From positions 124,001 through 188,000 of the forward strand of contig JAEYOQ010000026.1 of NCBI GenBank assembly GCA_023411555.1: 64,000 bases of DNA. Direction: 5' to 3'. Position 1 is the stretch's first letter; each line of letters starts with the position of its first letter. Both the position numbers and the translations under genes were made by a program. The notes beneath the pieces are model-generated. The model had not been told where the DNA came from. It did no database searches and saw only the letters and a list, made by a program, of their open reading frames with translations. The DNA is from Bacillota bacterium. GTDB taxonomy: Bacteria > Bacillota > Clostridia > Lachnospirales > Lachnospiraceae. Shown here one piece after another: positions 26,636 to 35,280 of this stretch.

Positions 26636-27880
26636 ATGTATACTATAAACCAAAGTCAGAAAGTAAGGCTTTTTACATCATCATTGGAGGATTCAACCTT
26701 GCTTAAAGCTGTATTATTCGATATGGACGGTGTAATCATTGACAGTGAGCCTCAGCACGCCAGAGCGGCCGTCCTGGCTCTAAAAAAATATAACATAGAT
26801 ATTCCTATTGATTATGTATATCAATTTATAGGTACCACGACTTATCATATGTGTAAGAAGATGGTAGAAGATTTTTCTATCGATACCACACCAGAGGAGC
26901 TCCTTGCCGCAAATGAAGAAGCAAAGGACTATCTAAGTCAAACCGAGGGCTACGTAGTTATTCCCTACATAGTTGATTTAATGAGGGATCTCCACAATCA
27001 TGGGATCAAGATGATGATTGCATCCTCATCCTCCAGTGTAAGTATCGTGGATGTAATGCAGTTTTTAAAAATTGATCATATCCTTGATGGCTATATCTCC
27101 GGAACTACCGTGGCCCATCCGAAGCCTGCACCAGACATCTTCTTGGCTGCAGCAAAGCAGCTAGGCGTTGCCCCCTCCGAGTGCATTGTTATTGAGGATT
27201 CCTACAATGGTGTTACTGCGGCTTCTGCAGCAGATATCGTATCCATTGGCTTTGTAAACCCGAATTCAGGCAAGCAGGACCTTAGCTGTGCAGCAATGTT
27301 GGTAGAGGGCTTCGAGGAGGTTGATTATGATTTTATCAACACGGTATACCAGCATGCCTATATGCAGCCTGCAACCATCCTCACTACGAACCGGCTCCTT
27401 CTTCGGGAGCTTACTCCGGAGGACAATGAGGCATTATGCGAAATCTGTAATAAACCGGGTATTCGCGAGTATCTGAACGATTATTCCGGTGACATTAACC
27501 TTGAGAAGTCTAAGCTTATAGCTTATATTAAAAATATATATCATTTTTACGGATACGGTTTATGGGGAATCTTCCTAAAAGAAACGAATCAACTAATCGG
27601 AAGATGCGGTCTCGAATATAAAACACTTGATCAGGACGCAGTCTATGAGCTCGGTTATCTGATAGACACGGATTATCAGAATTTAGGCTATGGTTCGGAA
27701 GCTGCAACGGCAACAATACAGTATGGCTTCCAAAAACTGGATATGGATAAAATAATCGCTGTAATCCATAAGGATAACATCCACTCCGAACATTTAGCCA
27801 AAAAGGTTGGTATGAAACAGTCCTCTAAGGTAATCCGAAATCAGCAGGAATGCTTAATCTATGAAATCAAAAAAGATTAA
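26636..27880 (+). CDS. HAD-superfamily hydrolase fused to a GNAT acetyltransferase
   Basis: 414 residues. The N-terminal part (about 23-235) is a beta-phosphoglucomutase-like HAD phosphatase: nucleophile and acid D29/D31 in LFDMDGVIIDSE, motif II SSSS, the KP of HPKPAPD and motif IV VIEDSYNG. The C-terminal part (about 245-414) is a GNAT domain of the ribosomal-protein acetyltransferase type: TNRLLLRELTPEDNEAL at its start and the acetyl-CoA loop NLGYGSEAATATI. The reading frame is continuous, so this is a real fusion. An in-frame TTG 39 bases upstream is an unlikely start. The Fur-family gene follows by 24 bases and may be co-transcribed. Substrates unknown. Confidence 0.85.
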   Translation: MYTINQSQKVRLFTSSLEDSTLLKAVLFDMDGVIIDSEPQHARAAVLALKKYNIDIPIDYVYQFIGTTTYHMCKKMVEDFSIDTTPEELLAANEEAKDYLSQTEGYVVIPYIVDLMRDLHNHGIKMMIASSSSSVSIVDVMQFLKIDHILDGYISGTTVAHPKPAPDIFLAAAKQLGVAPSECIVIEDSYNGVTAASAADIVSIGFVNPNSGKQDLSCAAMLVEGFEEVDYDFINTVYQHAYMQPATILTTNRLLLRELTPEDNEALCEICNKPGIREYLNDYSGDINLEKSKLIAYIKNIYHFYGYGLWGIFLKETNQLIGRCGLEYKTLDQDAVYELGYLIDTDYQNLGYGSEAATATIQYGFQKLDMDKIIAVIHKDNIHSEHLAKKVGMKQSSKVIRNQQECLIYEIKKD

Positions 27881-27904
27881 CGAGAATATAAAAGGAGTTC
27901 AGAT

Positions 27905-28309
27905 ATGGAGAGTCAAAGGAATACCAGGCAAAAGCAATTAATACTTACTATTCTAAGAGAAGCTGACCGGCCAATGTCAATCAATGAGGTCTATTCTCAG
28001 GTTGTGCTCTCTCTACCGTCCATTGCAAAATCAACCATATATCGTAATATAGACTCCCTGCTGAAACAGAACCTGATAGACAAATATCATCTGAAAGATA
28101 ATGAGATCTTCTATCGAATAAAAGCCGATTCAAATGAGCATAAACATGTCGTTATCTGTGATGATTGCAAAAAGGTTTTTGATCTTCCTTCCTGCCCGAT
28201 TCATGCCATGGAGGATGCCATGGAGGAAGAGGGCTTTATCATCCGGGATCATCTGATCCAAATTAGTGGTATCTGTAAAACCTGTGCAAAGAAGAAATGT
28301 AACACATAA
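27905..28309 (+). CDS. Fur-family metalloregulator
   Basis: 134 residues. An N-terminal winged helix (about 5-80) includes TRQKQLILTIL and the recognition helix PSIAKSTIYRNIDSL. The C-terminal dimer domain carries EHKHVVICDDCKKV and CKTCAKKKC, i.e. the two CxxC pairs of the structural zinc site and the His-rich metal sensor region. Zur, PerR and Fur types cannot be separated safely; the HKHVVICDDC form is shared by Zur and Fur. AAAAGGAG precedes the ATG. No Fur-box-like palindrome was recognised next to it. Confidence 0.9.
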   Translation: MESQRNTRQKQLILTILREADRPMSINEVYSQVVLSLPSIAKSTIYRNIDSLLKQNLIDKYHLKDNEIFYRIKADSNEHKHVVICDDCKKVFDLPSCPIHAMEDAMEEEGFIIRDHLIQISGICKTCAKKKCNT

Positions 28310-28405
28310 CCCATAAATAAAGTATATAGAATTCACTTGCCCGATGGCCTTTCTATTGATGACTATTGTATCCTAGGACGTAATTCCCACGTATGATATA
28401 AAAAA

Positions 28406-28434
28406 GAGCAGGGTACATATTCTGTACTCTACTC
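28406..28434 (-). terminator. Terminator after the lipoprotein gene
   Basis: An imperfect 12-bp stem (28406-28417 with 28423-28434). On the minus strand it ends in TTTTTTATAT. It lies about 85 bases past the lipoprotein stop and may also serve the convergent Fur-family gene. Confidence 0.65.
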
Positions 28435-28518
28435 TATATATATTTTCTCTATTACTGATTTTCTGACTTGTTGATATCCTGTCTAATGGATTATTCCAAA
28501 TAGTTGTCTTCTTAATTC

Positions 28519-28956
28519 TTACTGTCCAGTACCACCGGTTGTCCCGCCGGTTGTTCCTGTTCCACCGCTCGTGCCGGTTCCACCTGTTGTTCCACCGGTT
28601 GTTCCACCAGTCGTTCCAGTACCACCGGTTGTTCCTCCGGTTGTTCCAGTACCACTATTCGTGCCGGTTCCGCCTGTTGTTCCACCGGTTGTTCCACCGG
28701 TTGTTCCAGTCCCTCCTGTTGTACCATTGGTTGTTCCGGTTCCATTGGTTGTCCCTGTTCCATTGGTGGTTCCCGTCCCATTGGTTGTTCCGGTTCCATT
28801 CGTTGTTCCGGTTCCACCTGTTGTTCCTGTAATTGTAGGTGTCACCTTATCTTTATCTGTCGTAGAGTTATTCAGATTATCATCTGCCGCACAAGCACTA
28901 AAGGTAATTAATGCAAAACAGCAAATACCTAATAAAATAAAAAGCTTCTTTTTCAT
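28519..28956 (-). CDS. Lipoprotein with Gly-Thr(-Asn) repeat tail
   Basis: 145 residues. The signal peptide MKKKLFILLGICCFALITFSAC ends in a lipobox (TFSAC), so the mature protein is lipid-anchored at the cysteine at residue 22. After about 20 ordinary residues the rest is low complexity: repeats of TGGT, GTGTTNG and GTGTTGG to the C-terminus. The DNA of this part (28525-28835) is a family of degenerate 15-18-bp repeats and will vary in length among strains. ATG 28956 is chosen over GTG 28962 because AGGAGG lies 7 bases upstream of the former. Probably a surface spacer or wall-associated protein; function unknown. Confidence 0.8.
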   Translation of the reverse strand: MKKKLFILLGICCFALITFSACAADDNLNNSTTDKDKVTPTITGTTGGTGTTNGTGTTNGTGTTNGTGTTNGTGTTNGTTGGTGTTGGTTGGTTGGTGTNSGTGTTGGTTGGTGTTGGTTGGTTGGTGTSGGTGTTGGTTGGTGQ

Positions 28957-29123
28957 TGCCACTCCTCCTATAAATTTTCAGTTTTACAGGATTAGTATCT
29001 CTCACTTCGATTGATTTATACGGTAAATAAATTTCCAGATACAAGGCCACTTAGAATAAAGAATTTTTAGCCTCTTTATGATCTCATGAAAATATTGGTA
29101 ATTTTTGAATAATGGATACCCGC

Positions 29124-29909
29124 TTATCTATATCGGTTAAATTCTGTCATATCATCACGAAAACGCATAGGAAGATTATTTCTTTGCAGCTTTGGATTCA
29201 CTCTTTCCTTAATCGCAATATGATCGAAGAAGGTGATCCACATATCTTTGTATCGATCCTCGTATTCAGACACCTCTCGAATGCGATCCTGATCAATCTC
29301 CGGCACCTCTGCGATGATCCAAGGGGTATTTGGTACATGGAGCGCTGCTAACTTCCGATTACCGTCATAGATTAAAAAGCGTTCTCCAGGAAGACGATCA
29401 GCAAAATGGGGTGCTATCAAAGAAAGAACATTATTCTTTGGATGAATAATCGATGTCAGTAAGCCATTCTCTTGCTCCGAAAACCGAACAAAGCCAAGGA
29501 GATGATGCGCCTCGTTGGAGACATTCTTATTTACCTTAAACATCATATTTACTACCTCATTACTCAAATGCTCTACTATGGAGCTACCAACCGCAAAGCC
29601 AAGGATCAAAAAGCGATAAATCAGATCTGCTTTGCCGGAATAATCCGATAGTGCGACACGGCAGGACATCTCATAAGCCTCTTGCGAAATCTTCTGTCTT
29701 ATTGATCTGGCAACCTTATTGGCTAGCTCCATATCCGTATCGACTGCAACATACTCTGCGAAAAGCTCGATATTTGAAAATTTACTTCCTTCACTTTTCT
29801 CTTCTATCTTCACCTTAGAATGTCCTAGTCTTGAGCTCCAGGCTATATAAATAGCGGTAAAAATCCCATCTATACTATTATCACAAAGATAAATTCGTCT
29901 TGTTTCCAT
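29124..29909 (-). CDS. DUF4130 / TIGR03915-type DNA metabolism protein
   Basis: 261 residues, partner of the radical SAM gene just upstream (20-base gap, one operon). The pattern YLCDNSIDGIFTAIYIAW at the N-terminus, NEAHHLLGFVRFSE in the middle and HFADRLPGERFLIYDGNRKLAA after it matches the family described as probable DNA metabolism protein linked to a radical SAM protein. In other genomes a uracil-DNA-glycosylase-like domain can accompany this pair; it is not seen here. The operon has LexA boxes, which supports a role in DNA repair. Biochemical activity unknown. Confidence 0.88.
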   Translation of the reverse strand: METRRIYLCDNSIDGIFTAIYIAWSSRLGHSKVKIEEKSEGSKFSNIELFAEYVAVDTDMELANKVARSIRQKISQEAYEMSCRVALSDYSGKADLIYRFLILGFAVGSSIVEHLSNEVVNMMFKVNKNVSNEAHHLLGFVRFSEQENGLLTSIIHPKNNVLSLIAPHFADRLPGERFLIYDGNRKLAALHVPNTPWIIAEVPEIDQDRIREVSEYEDRYKDMWITFFDHIAIKERVNPKLQRNNLPMRFRDDMTEFNRYR

Positions 29910-29928
29910 TCGGTATCAACTCCTATTG

Positions 29929-31392
29929 CTACACATTCGCCAGCTTCAAGGCAAGCTTGGGTTGTGGCTGAAAATTCACATCATCAAACAGCGAAAGCTG
30001 CTGATATGTAATATCTTTATCAACCCCGATCGGTAACTGATCCTTCAGCGCAACCAGCTGCCTAGTTATAAAGTTCTCCTCAATCTTGACCGGATACATC
30101 ATCCTACCGCTGCAGGTAATAAAATATATAGCACGCTTTAATACGATCCCCATGCGCTTTAAATCTTTATAATCAAGCACAGAACTTTTTCTTGCCATTA
30201 TGATTCTCCTAGCAGAATTCGTACCGATACCAGGTACCCGAAGCAAGGTATAATAATCTGCTTTATTTATCTCCACCGGAAAAAGCTCTAAGTGACGTAA
30301 AGCCCAATCACATTTTGGATCCAGCAACACATTGAAATTAGGATTTCTTTCATCTAACAGCTCTTTTGTCTGAAAACCATAAAAACGAAGTAACCAATCC
30401 GCTTGATACAATCGATGCTCACGTAACAAAGGAGGTCCGCTCTCGGTAGACGGAAGTTGATTGTCCTGATTTACATTAATAAAGGCAGAATAAAAGACTC
30501 GTTTTAAATCAAAGTTATCATATAAAGCTTCTGCCACAGACATAATCTGATAATCGCTCTCTTTCGTAGCTCCAATTATCATCTGGGTGCTTTGCCCTGC
30601 CGGCACAAATTTCCTGTTAATTCTTGGTCTTCTCGGATGAGCAATTACCCCTGTATCTGAAGTGATTATCTCCGTAATATCATGATCCTCATAGCTGCTT
30701 GTATGGATCCCTGGTTTTGAATCAGTCAAGACCTTCTGGCTCATATTGAAATCAGGCAGCCCAAGAAACTCCCTGTTATTCTTCCTTCCCAGCTGTATCT
30801 GACGGATAGGCTTCAAGATATTCTTCCGATTCTTATGCGGCGCTAGGTCACGAAGACTCTCCGCCGTCGGAAGCTCCAGATTAATGCTCATACGATCCGT
30901 ATACCACCCCAGCATCTCAATCAATGCAGGATCTGCTCCGGGTATCGCTTTACAATGAATATATCCGTTAAAATGATGAACGTCTCGAAGCAATCGAAGA
31001 GCTTCCAGAATCAATTCCATGGTATAGTTTGGCGAGTGTAAAATTCCAGAACTTAGAAACAGACCCTCAATGTAATTCCGGCGATAGAACTCCATCGTCA
31101 ACTCACTTAACTCCTGTGGAGTGAAGGAAGCCCTGACGACATCGTTGGACGATCGATTCATACAATATTTACAATCAAAAATACATTCATTTGTAAATAG
31201 TACCTTAAGAAGTGAAATACAACGGCCATCGGCAGAAAAGCTATGACATATACCACATGCAATGCTATTGCCCATACTTGTCCCAGTACCCTTGCGATCT
31301 ACACCGCTGGAGGTACAAGCAACATCATATTTGGCTGCATCCGATAGGATCTCGAGCTTTCTCTGTATTGACATATTCTCTTGAATTACCAT
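29929..31392 (-). CDS. Putative DNA modification/repair radical SAM protein (TIGR03916-type)
   Basis: 487 residues. The radical SAM cluster motif CxxxCxxC is at C70, C74, C77 (NECIFDCKYCMNR), preceded by an extra CxxC pair at C46/C49. A helix-hairpin-helix DNA-binding motif, LLRVPGIGTNSARRI, lies at about 378-395. Near the C-terminus QLSLF (465-469) matches the consensus bacterial sliding-clamp-binding pentapeptide. The family is predicted to act on DNA with its DUF4130 partner. A consensus promoter flanked by two LexA boxes stands upstream, so induction by DNA damage is expected. GAGGGAG lies 7 bases before the ATG. Reaction and lesion are unknown. Confidence 0.92.
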   Translation of the reverse strand: MVIQENMSIQRKLEILSDAAKYDVACTSSGVDRKGTGTSMGNSIACGICHSFSADGRCISLLKVLFTNECIFDCKYCMNRSSNDVVRASFTPQELSELTMEFYRRNYIEGLFLSSGILHSPNYTMELILEALRLLRDVHHFNGYIHCKAIPGADPALIEMLGWYTDRMSINLELPTAESLRDLAPHKNRKNILKPIRQIQLGRKNNREFLGLPDFNMSQKVLTDSKPGIHTSSYEDHDITEIITSDTGVIAHPRRPRINRKFVPAGQSTQMIIGATKESDYQIMSVAEALYDNFDLKRVFYSAFINVNQDNQLPSTESGPPLLREHRLYQADWLLRFYGFQTKELLDERNPNFNVLLDPKCDWALRHLELFPVEINKADYYTLLRVPGIGTNSARRIIMARKSSVLDYKDLKRMGIVLKRAIYFITCSGRMMYPVKIEENFITRQLVALKDQLPIGVDKDITYQQLSLFDDVNFQPQPKLALKLANV

Positions 31393-31409
31393 AGCTGCAC
31401 TCCCTCATA

Positions 31410-31479
31410 CAAACATCTGTTCTGTTTTTATTCTATCAAAAACGTAACTTGATGTCAACACTATTCAAACATTTGTTCT
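31410..31479 (-). promoter_or_regulatory. SOS-type promoter with two LexA boxes
   Basis: Reading the minus strand: -35 TTGACA (31453-31458), 17-base spacer, -10 TAGAAT (31430-31435). A box AGAACAAATGTTTG (31466-31479) lies just upstream of the -35 and AGAACAGATGTTTG (31410-31423) just downstream of the -10. Each matches the Gram-positive LexA consensus CGAACRNRYGTTYG except at the first base. The arrangement brackets the promoter of the radical SAM/DUF4130 operon, whose ATG is 38 bases from the -10. Confidence 0.85.
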
Positions 31480-31639
31480 GCAAAGTCTCGAATCAATGAG
31501 TCATTACTTATAGTATGTTTATAATCTTTAATTCCATTTGACATAATCTCAGAAAAAAAGTAAAATCATGCTAGAACTTTGTGCAAAATCCGGTAATATC
31601 AGCAAATAATTTAAAATACTTAGAAAGGTATCAGCAAAT

Positions 31640-33889
31640 ATGTATCATAATGAGCAGAATTCTCCAAAATATCGCCATAAACTCAAAGTGATTGTAGGGT
31701 TGCTATCCTTGGATCTACTTTTTATCATACTGACCTTAATCTCCTACGCTTTGGATATCATCAGACCGATCACCATAGTTCTCTTTGTGATTGATATTGT
31801 CTTTCTTCTCGGTACTTTTATACATACGATGGCAAGCCAATCCACGATAAACCAGCTTGAAGAAGCATATCGAAAGGAAATTGATGGATCTCTATCAAAT
31901 AAAATACGTGATTTTCATAAGCTCATCGAGTGTAACCATTTTCAATATCATTTTCAGCCGATTGTAGATGCCAAAACCGGAGAAATATTTGCTTACGAGG
32001 CATTTATGAGAACTGATTCGGAAACGATTGATTTATCTCCGATGGAAATACTTGATCTTGCGTCAAAGGAAGGTCAGCTATATTGTATCGAAAAATACAC
32101 CTTCTATAATACCCTTGAATTAATGAATAAAAATAAGGAGCTATTTCGTAACAAGAAATTATTCATCAATAGCATCACTAGCCATCTACTGACGGATATT
32201 GATTTTGAAGATTTGTATCATAATTATAGTTCGCTCTTTCGCAATATAGTCATTGAAATCACAGAAACTGCTCTACTAAGTGCAGATGGGATTAAGCTTA
32301 TTCAGAAAAGGCTTCAGGCAACTGGATGCCAATTGGCCTTGGATGATTATGGTGTCGGATATACCAATGAATCCAATTTGCTCAATGCCAATCCAGATTA
32401 CATAAAGATTGACAGAACGATACTGCAATATATTAATATAGATTCAAAGAAGCAATATGTAGTAACCAGCCTCCTTAATTTTGCCACTCAAAATGGGATC
32501 AAGATTATTGCTGAGGGAATTGAGACATATGAAGATTTCGAATATGCTGTGAGTCTCGGAGTTGATTATATTCAAGGTAATTATACTTCAAGACCCAATC
32601 CAACTCCAATTTCCAAGATACCTCAGCCGATTTATAACAGAATACAGGAGCTTCACAGACAAAACTTAGAAGATTGCATGGGCGCCAGAACCTATGGGAC
32701 AAATGGCGACACTACTATATCTCCGGTTGATCTTGCCTTAGATAATTATACTGATGTATTAATCAGAGATCAAGAGATCACGCTCCAAGGAAAGAAGGAT
32801 ATGGTTGCAAATATCTCTATCATCATTCCAGACAACCATTCCTGCCATATCACCCTTTCCTCTGTCAGACTATGCGGTAACGAAAAACCGGCTATCATTC
32901 TGGGCAAGAACTGCAACGTTGTCCTTAATCTGGTCGGTGATAATCATATCACCGATGACTGTATACGAGTTCCTGAGACCTCCGAATTAAAGATAATCGG
33001 CGAAGGCAATCTGACTGTTCAAACCGAACGCAACAATCATGTTGCTATCGGCGGGACAGCCCTACAGGCTTACGGCAATATTATACTAGCTTCCACAGGT
33101 ACAATAAAAGCACGCAGCTGCGGGATCATGTCAGTAGCCATCGGAGGAGGTCAAAATCCATATAATTCTTTGATTCATATCGTATCAGGCACCATCTATA
33201 TTGAGACCTCCGGTTATAAAGCGGTCGGTATCGGATGTCCTTCTGGTAATGCCAGAATTAAGATTGAGAACAGTAAGATAAAAATTACAGCGGATGGTTC
33301 AAAGTCAGTGGCTATCGGAGTTCTCAGAGGTTACGTTGACATCTCAAGCTCCGGCAATCTGGTCATTAAATGCAGTGGCAAGAATGCAATAGCAGTTGGC
33401 TCAATGGAGGATAGTGACGGTAAAATAGTAATAGAAGATGGTATCATTAGTATCAACCTCAATACCAATCGCGGAGCTGGAATCGGTGCTTTGGACGGAA
33501 GGGTCGGTATCAAGATCCTCCAAGGTGATATTGCTATCTTTGGTGAGGGGACCGATGTCGTAGGTATCGGTGATCATCTAGGCTTTGGAGATATCCATAT
33601 CATGAACGGCACCATATCCGTCCAGCTTTATGCAGCAAATGCCATACCAATTGGCAGTGAAAAACGAAAGGTAGTCATTGATGGAGGTAATATTCAATGT
33701 GATTTCCCTGAGCAGATTATTCCTGTGAATTCCTTTGGCATACCCCTGGTAGCCCGAATTATTATAGATTCGGATGAATTCCAACGCACTGTGGATACCG
33801 TGGACTATTCCTACGAATATAAGGCTAGCTACTGTGAGCGTTATCCCTACATCAAAGTATATCTGCCGGAGAGCATCCTCTTATATTAA
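31640..33889 (+). CDS. Membrane EAL-domain phosphodiesterase fused to a beta-solenoid repeat domain
   Basis: 749 residues: two membrane helices (about 16-36, 42-62), a linker, an EAL domain (about 90-325) and a C-terminal repeat region (about 400-700). The EAL motif reads YEAFMR, but all metal and substrate residues seem present: E120, N177, E206, D235/D236, K256, E292, Q312. Cyclic di-GMP hydrolysis is thus plausible. The tail has eight repeats of 27-31 residues, each with an (A/V)xGxG-type turn (near 470, 501, 530, 558, 586, 614, 642, 670) between short beta strands, typical of a right-handed beta-helix like carbohydrate-binding Cthe_2159-type domains. Membrane topology places it on the same, cytoplasmic, side as EAL. 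Ribosome site weak. Confidence 0.85.
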   Translation: MYHNEQNSPKYRHKLKVIVGLLSLDLLFIILTLISYALDIIRPITIVLFVIDIVFLLGTFIHTMASQSTINQLEEAYRKEIDGSLSNKIRDFHKLIECNHFQYHFQPIVDAKTGEIFAYEAFMRTDSETIDLSPMEILDLASKEGQLYCIEKYTFYNTLELMNKNKELFRNKKLFINSITSHLLTDIDFEDLYHNYSSLFRNIVIEITETALLSADGIKLIQKRLQATGCQLALDDYGVGYTNESNLLNANPDYIKIDRTILQYINIDSKKQYVVTSLLNFATQNGIKIIAEGIETYEDFEYAVSLGVDYIQGNYTSRPNPTPISKIPQPIYNRIQELHRQNLEDCMGARTYGTNGDTTISPVDLALDNYTDVLIRDQEITLQGKKDMVANISIIIPDNHSCHITLSSVRLCGNEKPAIILGKNCNVVLNLVGDNHITDDCIRVPETSELKIIGEGNLTVQTERNNHVAIGGTALQAYGNIILASTGTIKARSCGIMSVAIGGGQNPYNSLIHIVSGTIYIETSGYKAVGIGCPSGNARIKIENSKIKITADGSKSVAIGVLRGYVDISSSGNLVIKCSGKNAIAVGSMEDSDGKIVIEDGIISINLNTNRGAGIGALDGRVGIKILQGDIAIFGEGTDVVGIGDHLGFGDIHIMNGTISVQLYAANAIPIGSEKRKVVIDGGNIQCDFPEQIIPVNSFGIPLVARIIIDSDEFQRTVDTVDYSYEYKASYCERYPYIKVYLPESILLY

Positions 33890-34020
33890 GAGTCAACTTG
33901 AACAAGGCGCATTACCATACCAAGGGGGCTGTGCGCCAGACCATTTACTACCTTATTATAAAAAAATAGTGCTAATATAGAACTTATTTCTAAGTCTTAT
34001 ATGAACACTTATACAGTACC

Positions 34021-34082
34021 AAGGGGCTGTTGCAATATATAGTGTTATCCTTTCCTTCAGCTTACTTTTGCAACATCCCCTT
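34021..34082 (+). terminator. Long stem-loop downstream of the EAL-solenoid gene
   Basis: A 15-base arm (34021-34035, AAGGGGCTGTTGCAA) pairs with 34068-34082 except for one position, followed by TTATTC on the plus strand. It stands between two convergent genes. A miniature transposon end was considered because of the long loop, but there is no target duplication. Confidence 0.55.
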
Positions 34083-34107
34083 ATTCTTATTTCTAACTCG
34101 AGAATAC

Positions 34108-35280
34108 TTATATTATCTGCTGTCTCTTTCTCTTACTCACCACTAGTGCAATAGATATAATCGCCACAGCAAAGCCTAGCTGTATCGCCATATAGCTTAC
34201 GATATCTGACAGATTTGACCATGTAGCACCTATCACAGTCTCTATCTCATTATTTGCCCTGACAAACCAATATACCGGAGTAAAGCTCGCCACCTTGAGT
34301 ACCGTAGCACCAAGATACTCCTGCGGAACGAACATACCACTCAAAAATGCCAAACCAACAGAACCGGCAGTCGATATGGCACCTATTGCCTTCTTACTCT
34401 TGACACTGATACCAACCAAATAGCTAACACTCAAACATACCAAAGCAAAGATGACAGCATTCAACCAGAACAACAGAGTGTTCGTATTAATTACTCGATT
34501 CTCGTTTAATAGATACCCAGCTATAATAAAGAAAAGTAGATAGCACATCACAAAAACCAGATTGGCAAAAATCAGCTGCATATTAAAAGTTCTAAGGGTC
34601 ATAGACGATGCATAATGTCGTCTTCTAAGATCAAGACTATGGAAGGAATACATAACCGTACTGACACTGGTGATAAACATTGCAATCATGATATATCCAA
34701 GATAATTAAAGAAGTATCTGTTCTGATTGTTACCGGTAGCAACGGTATCCTTTTGCTCAACATTCAGATATACTGTTGTTTTCTCCTGTAAGTTAGCCTT
34801 AACATATGCGCTGATCTCCTCCCCAGAAGCCATCGGCAGATATTTTTCATAAATGAAAGCCATACTAAAATAATTATCTATAGCGGTATCTATTGTAATC
34901 GCTTCCATCGAATCCGGTGCCGTCTGCTTACTTAGAATAATACTGCCCTCATTATGAAAGCTTTCGGAAAAGCCAGCAGGTATTGTTAGAATGTAGGAAA
35001 CCTCCCTGTTATAAAGCGCATCCCGAATTCCTGTCTCAGATTTCTTTGGTTCAACAAAGACCGCATAATCCTCCAGGTATTTAAGAAAGCCCTGGATAAG
35101 ATCGCTTGCACCATCCTTATTGATTACCATGATCGGTATCTTCTTCACTTCAAATCGATCTGTTTTTACTGTTGCATTACTGATGAACGTTACAGCCAAT
35201 ATCAAAAACATTCCGCCATAGATCAAAACAGAGATTAATTGTGTCTTCAATATTTTGAAATAAGCTTTAAATACTTGCAT
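34108..35280 (-). CDS. ABC-2 type transporter permease
   Basis: 390 residues: one N-terminal membrane helix, a large external domain (about 40-185) and five C-terminal helices (about 190-385), the standard ABC-2/YhgE-type layout for exporters. The external domain starts with IPIMVINKDGASDLIQGFLKYL, as in drug or lipid exporters of Firmicutes. It overlaps the upstream permease gene by 14 bases, and a third gene upstream encodes the ATPase, so the three form one exporter. Substrate unknown; peptide antibiotic or lipid export are common roles. Confidence 0.88.
   Translation of the reverse strand: MQVFKAYFKILKTQLISVLIYGGMFLILAVTFISNATVKTDRFEVKKIPIMVINKDGASDLIQGFLKYLEDYAVFVEPKKSETGIRDALYNREVSYILTIPAGFSESFHNEGSIILSKQTAPDSMEAITIDTAIDNYFSMAFIYEKYLPMASGEEISAYVKANLQEKTTVYLNVEQKDTVATGNNQNRYFFNYLGYIMIAMFITSVSTVMYSFHSLDLRRRHYASSMTLRTFNMQLIFANLVFVMCYLLFFIIAGYLLNENRVINTNTLLFWLNAVIFALVCLSVSYLVGISVKSKKAIGAISTAGSVGLAFLSGMFVPQEYLGATVLKVASFTPVYWFVRANNEIETVIGATWSNLSDIVSYMAIQLGFAVAIISIALVVSKRKRQQII

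Noticed and set aside
28571..29014. Plus-strand open frame rich in VPPVVP
   Set aside because: It is the antisense of the lipoprotein's Gly-Thr repeats, with no ribosome site; the minus-strand frame has a lipobox signal peptide and AGGAGG.
34021..34082. Miniature transposon (MITE) at the stem-loop after the EAL-solenoid gene
   Set aside because: Terminal inverted repeats are present, but there is no flanking target duplication and the position at a transcript end fits a terminator.
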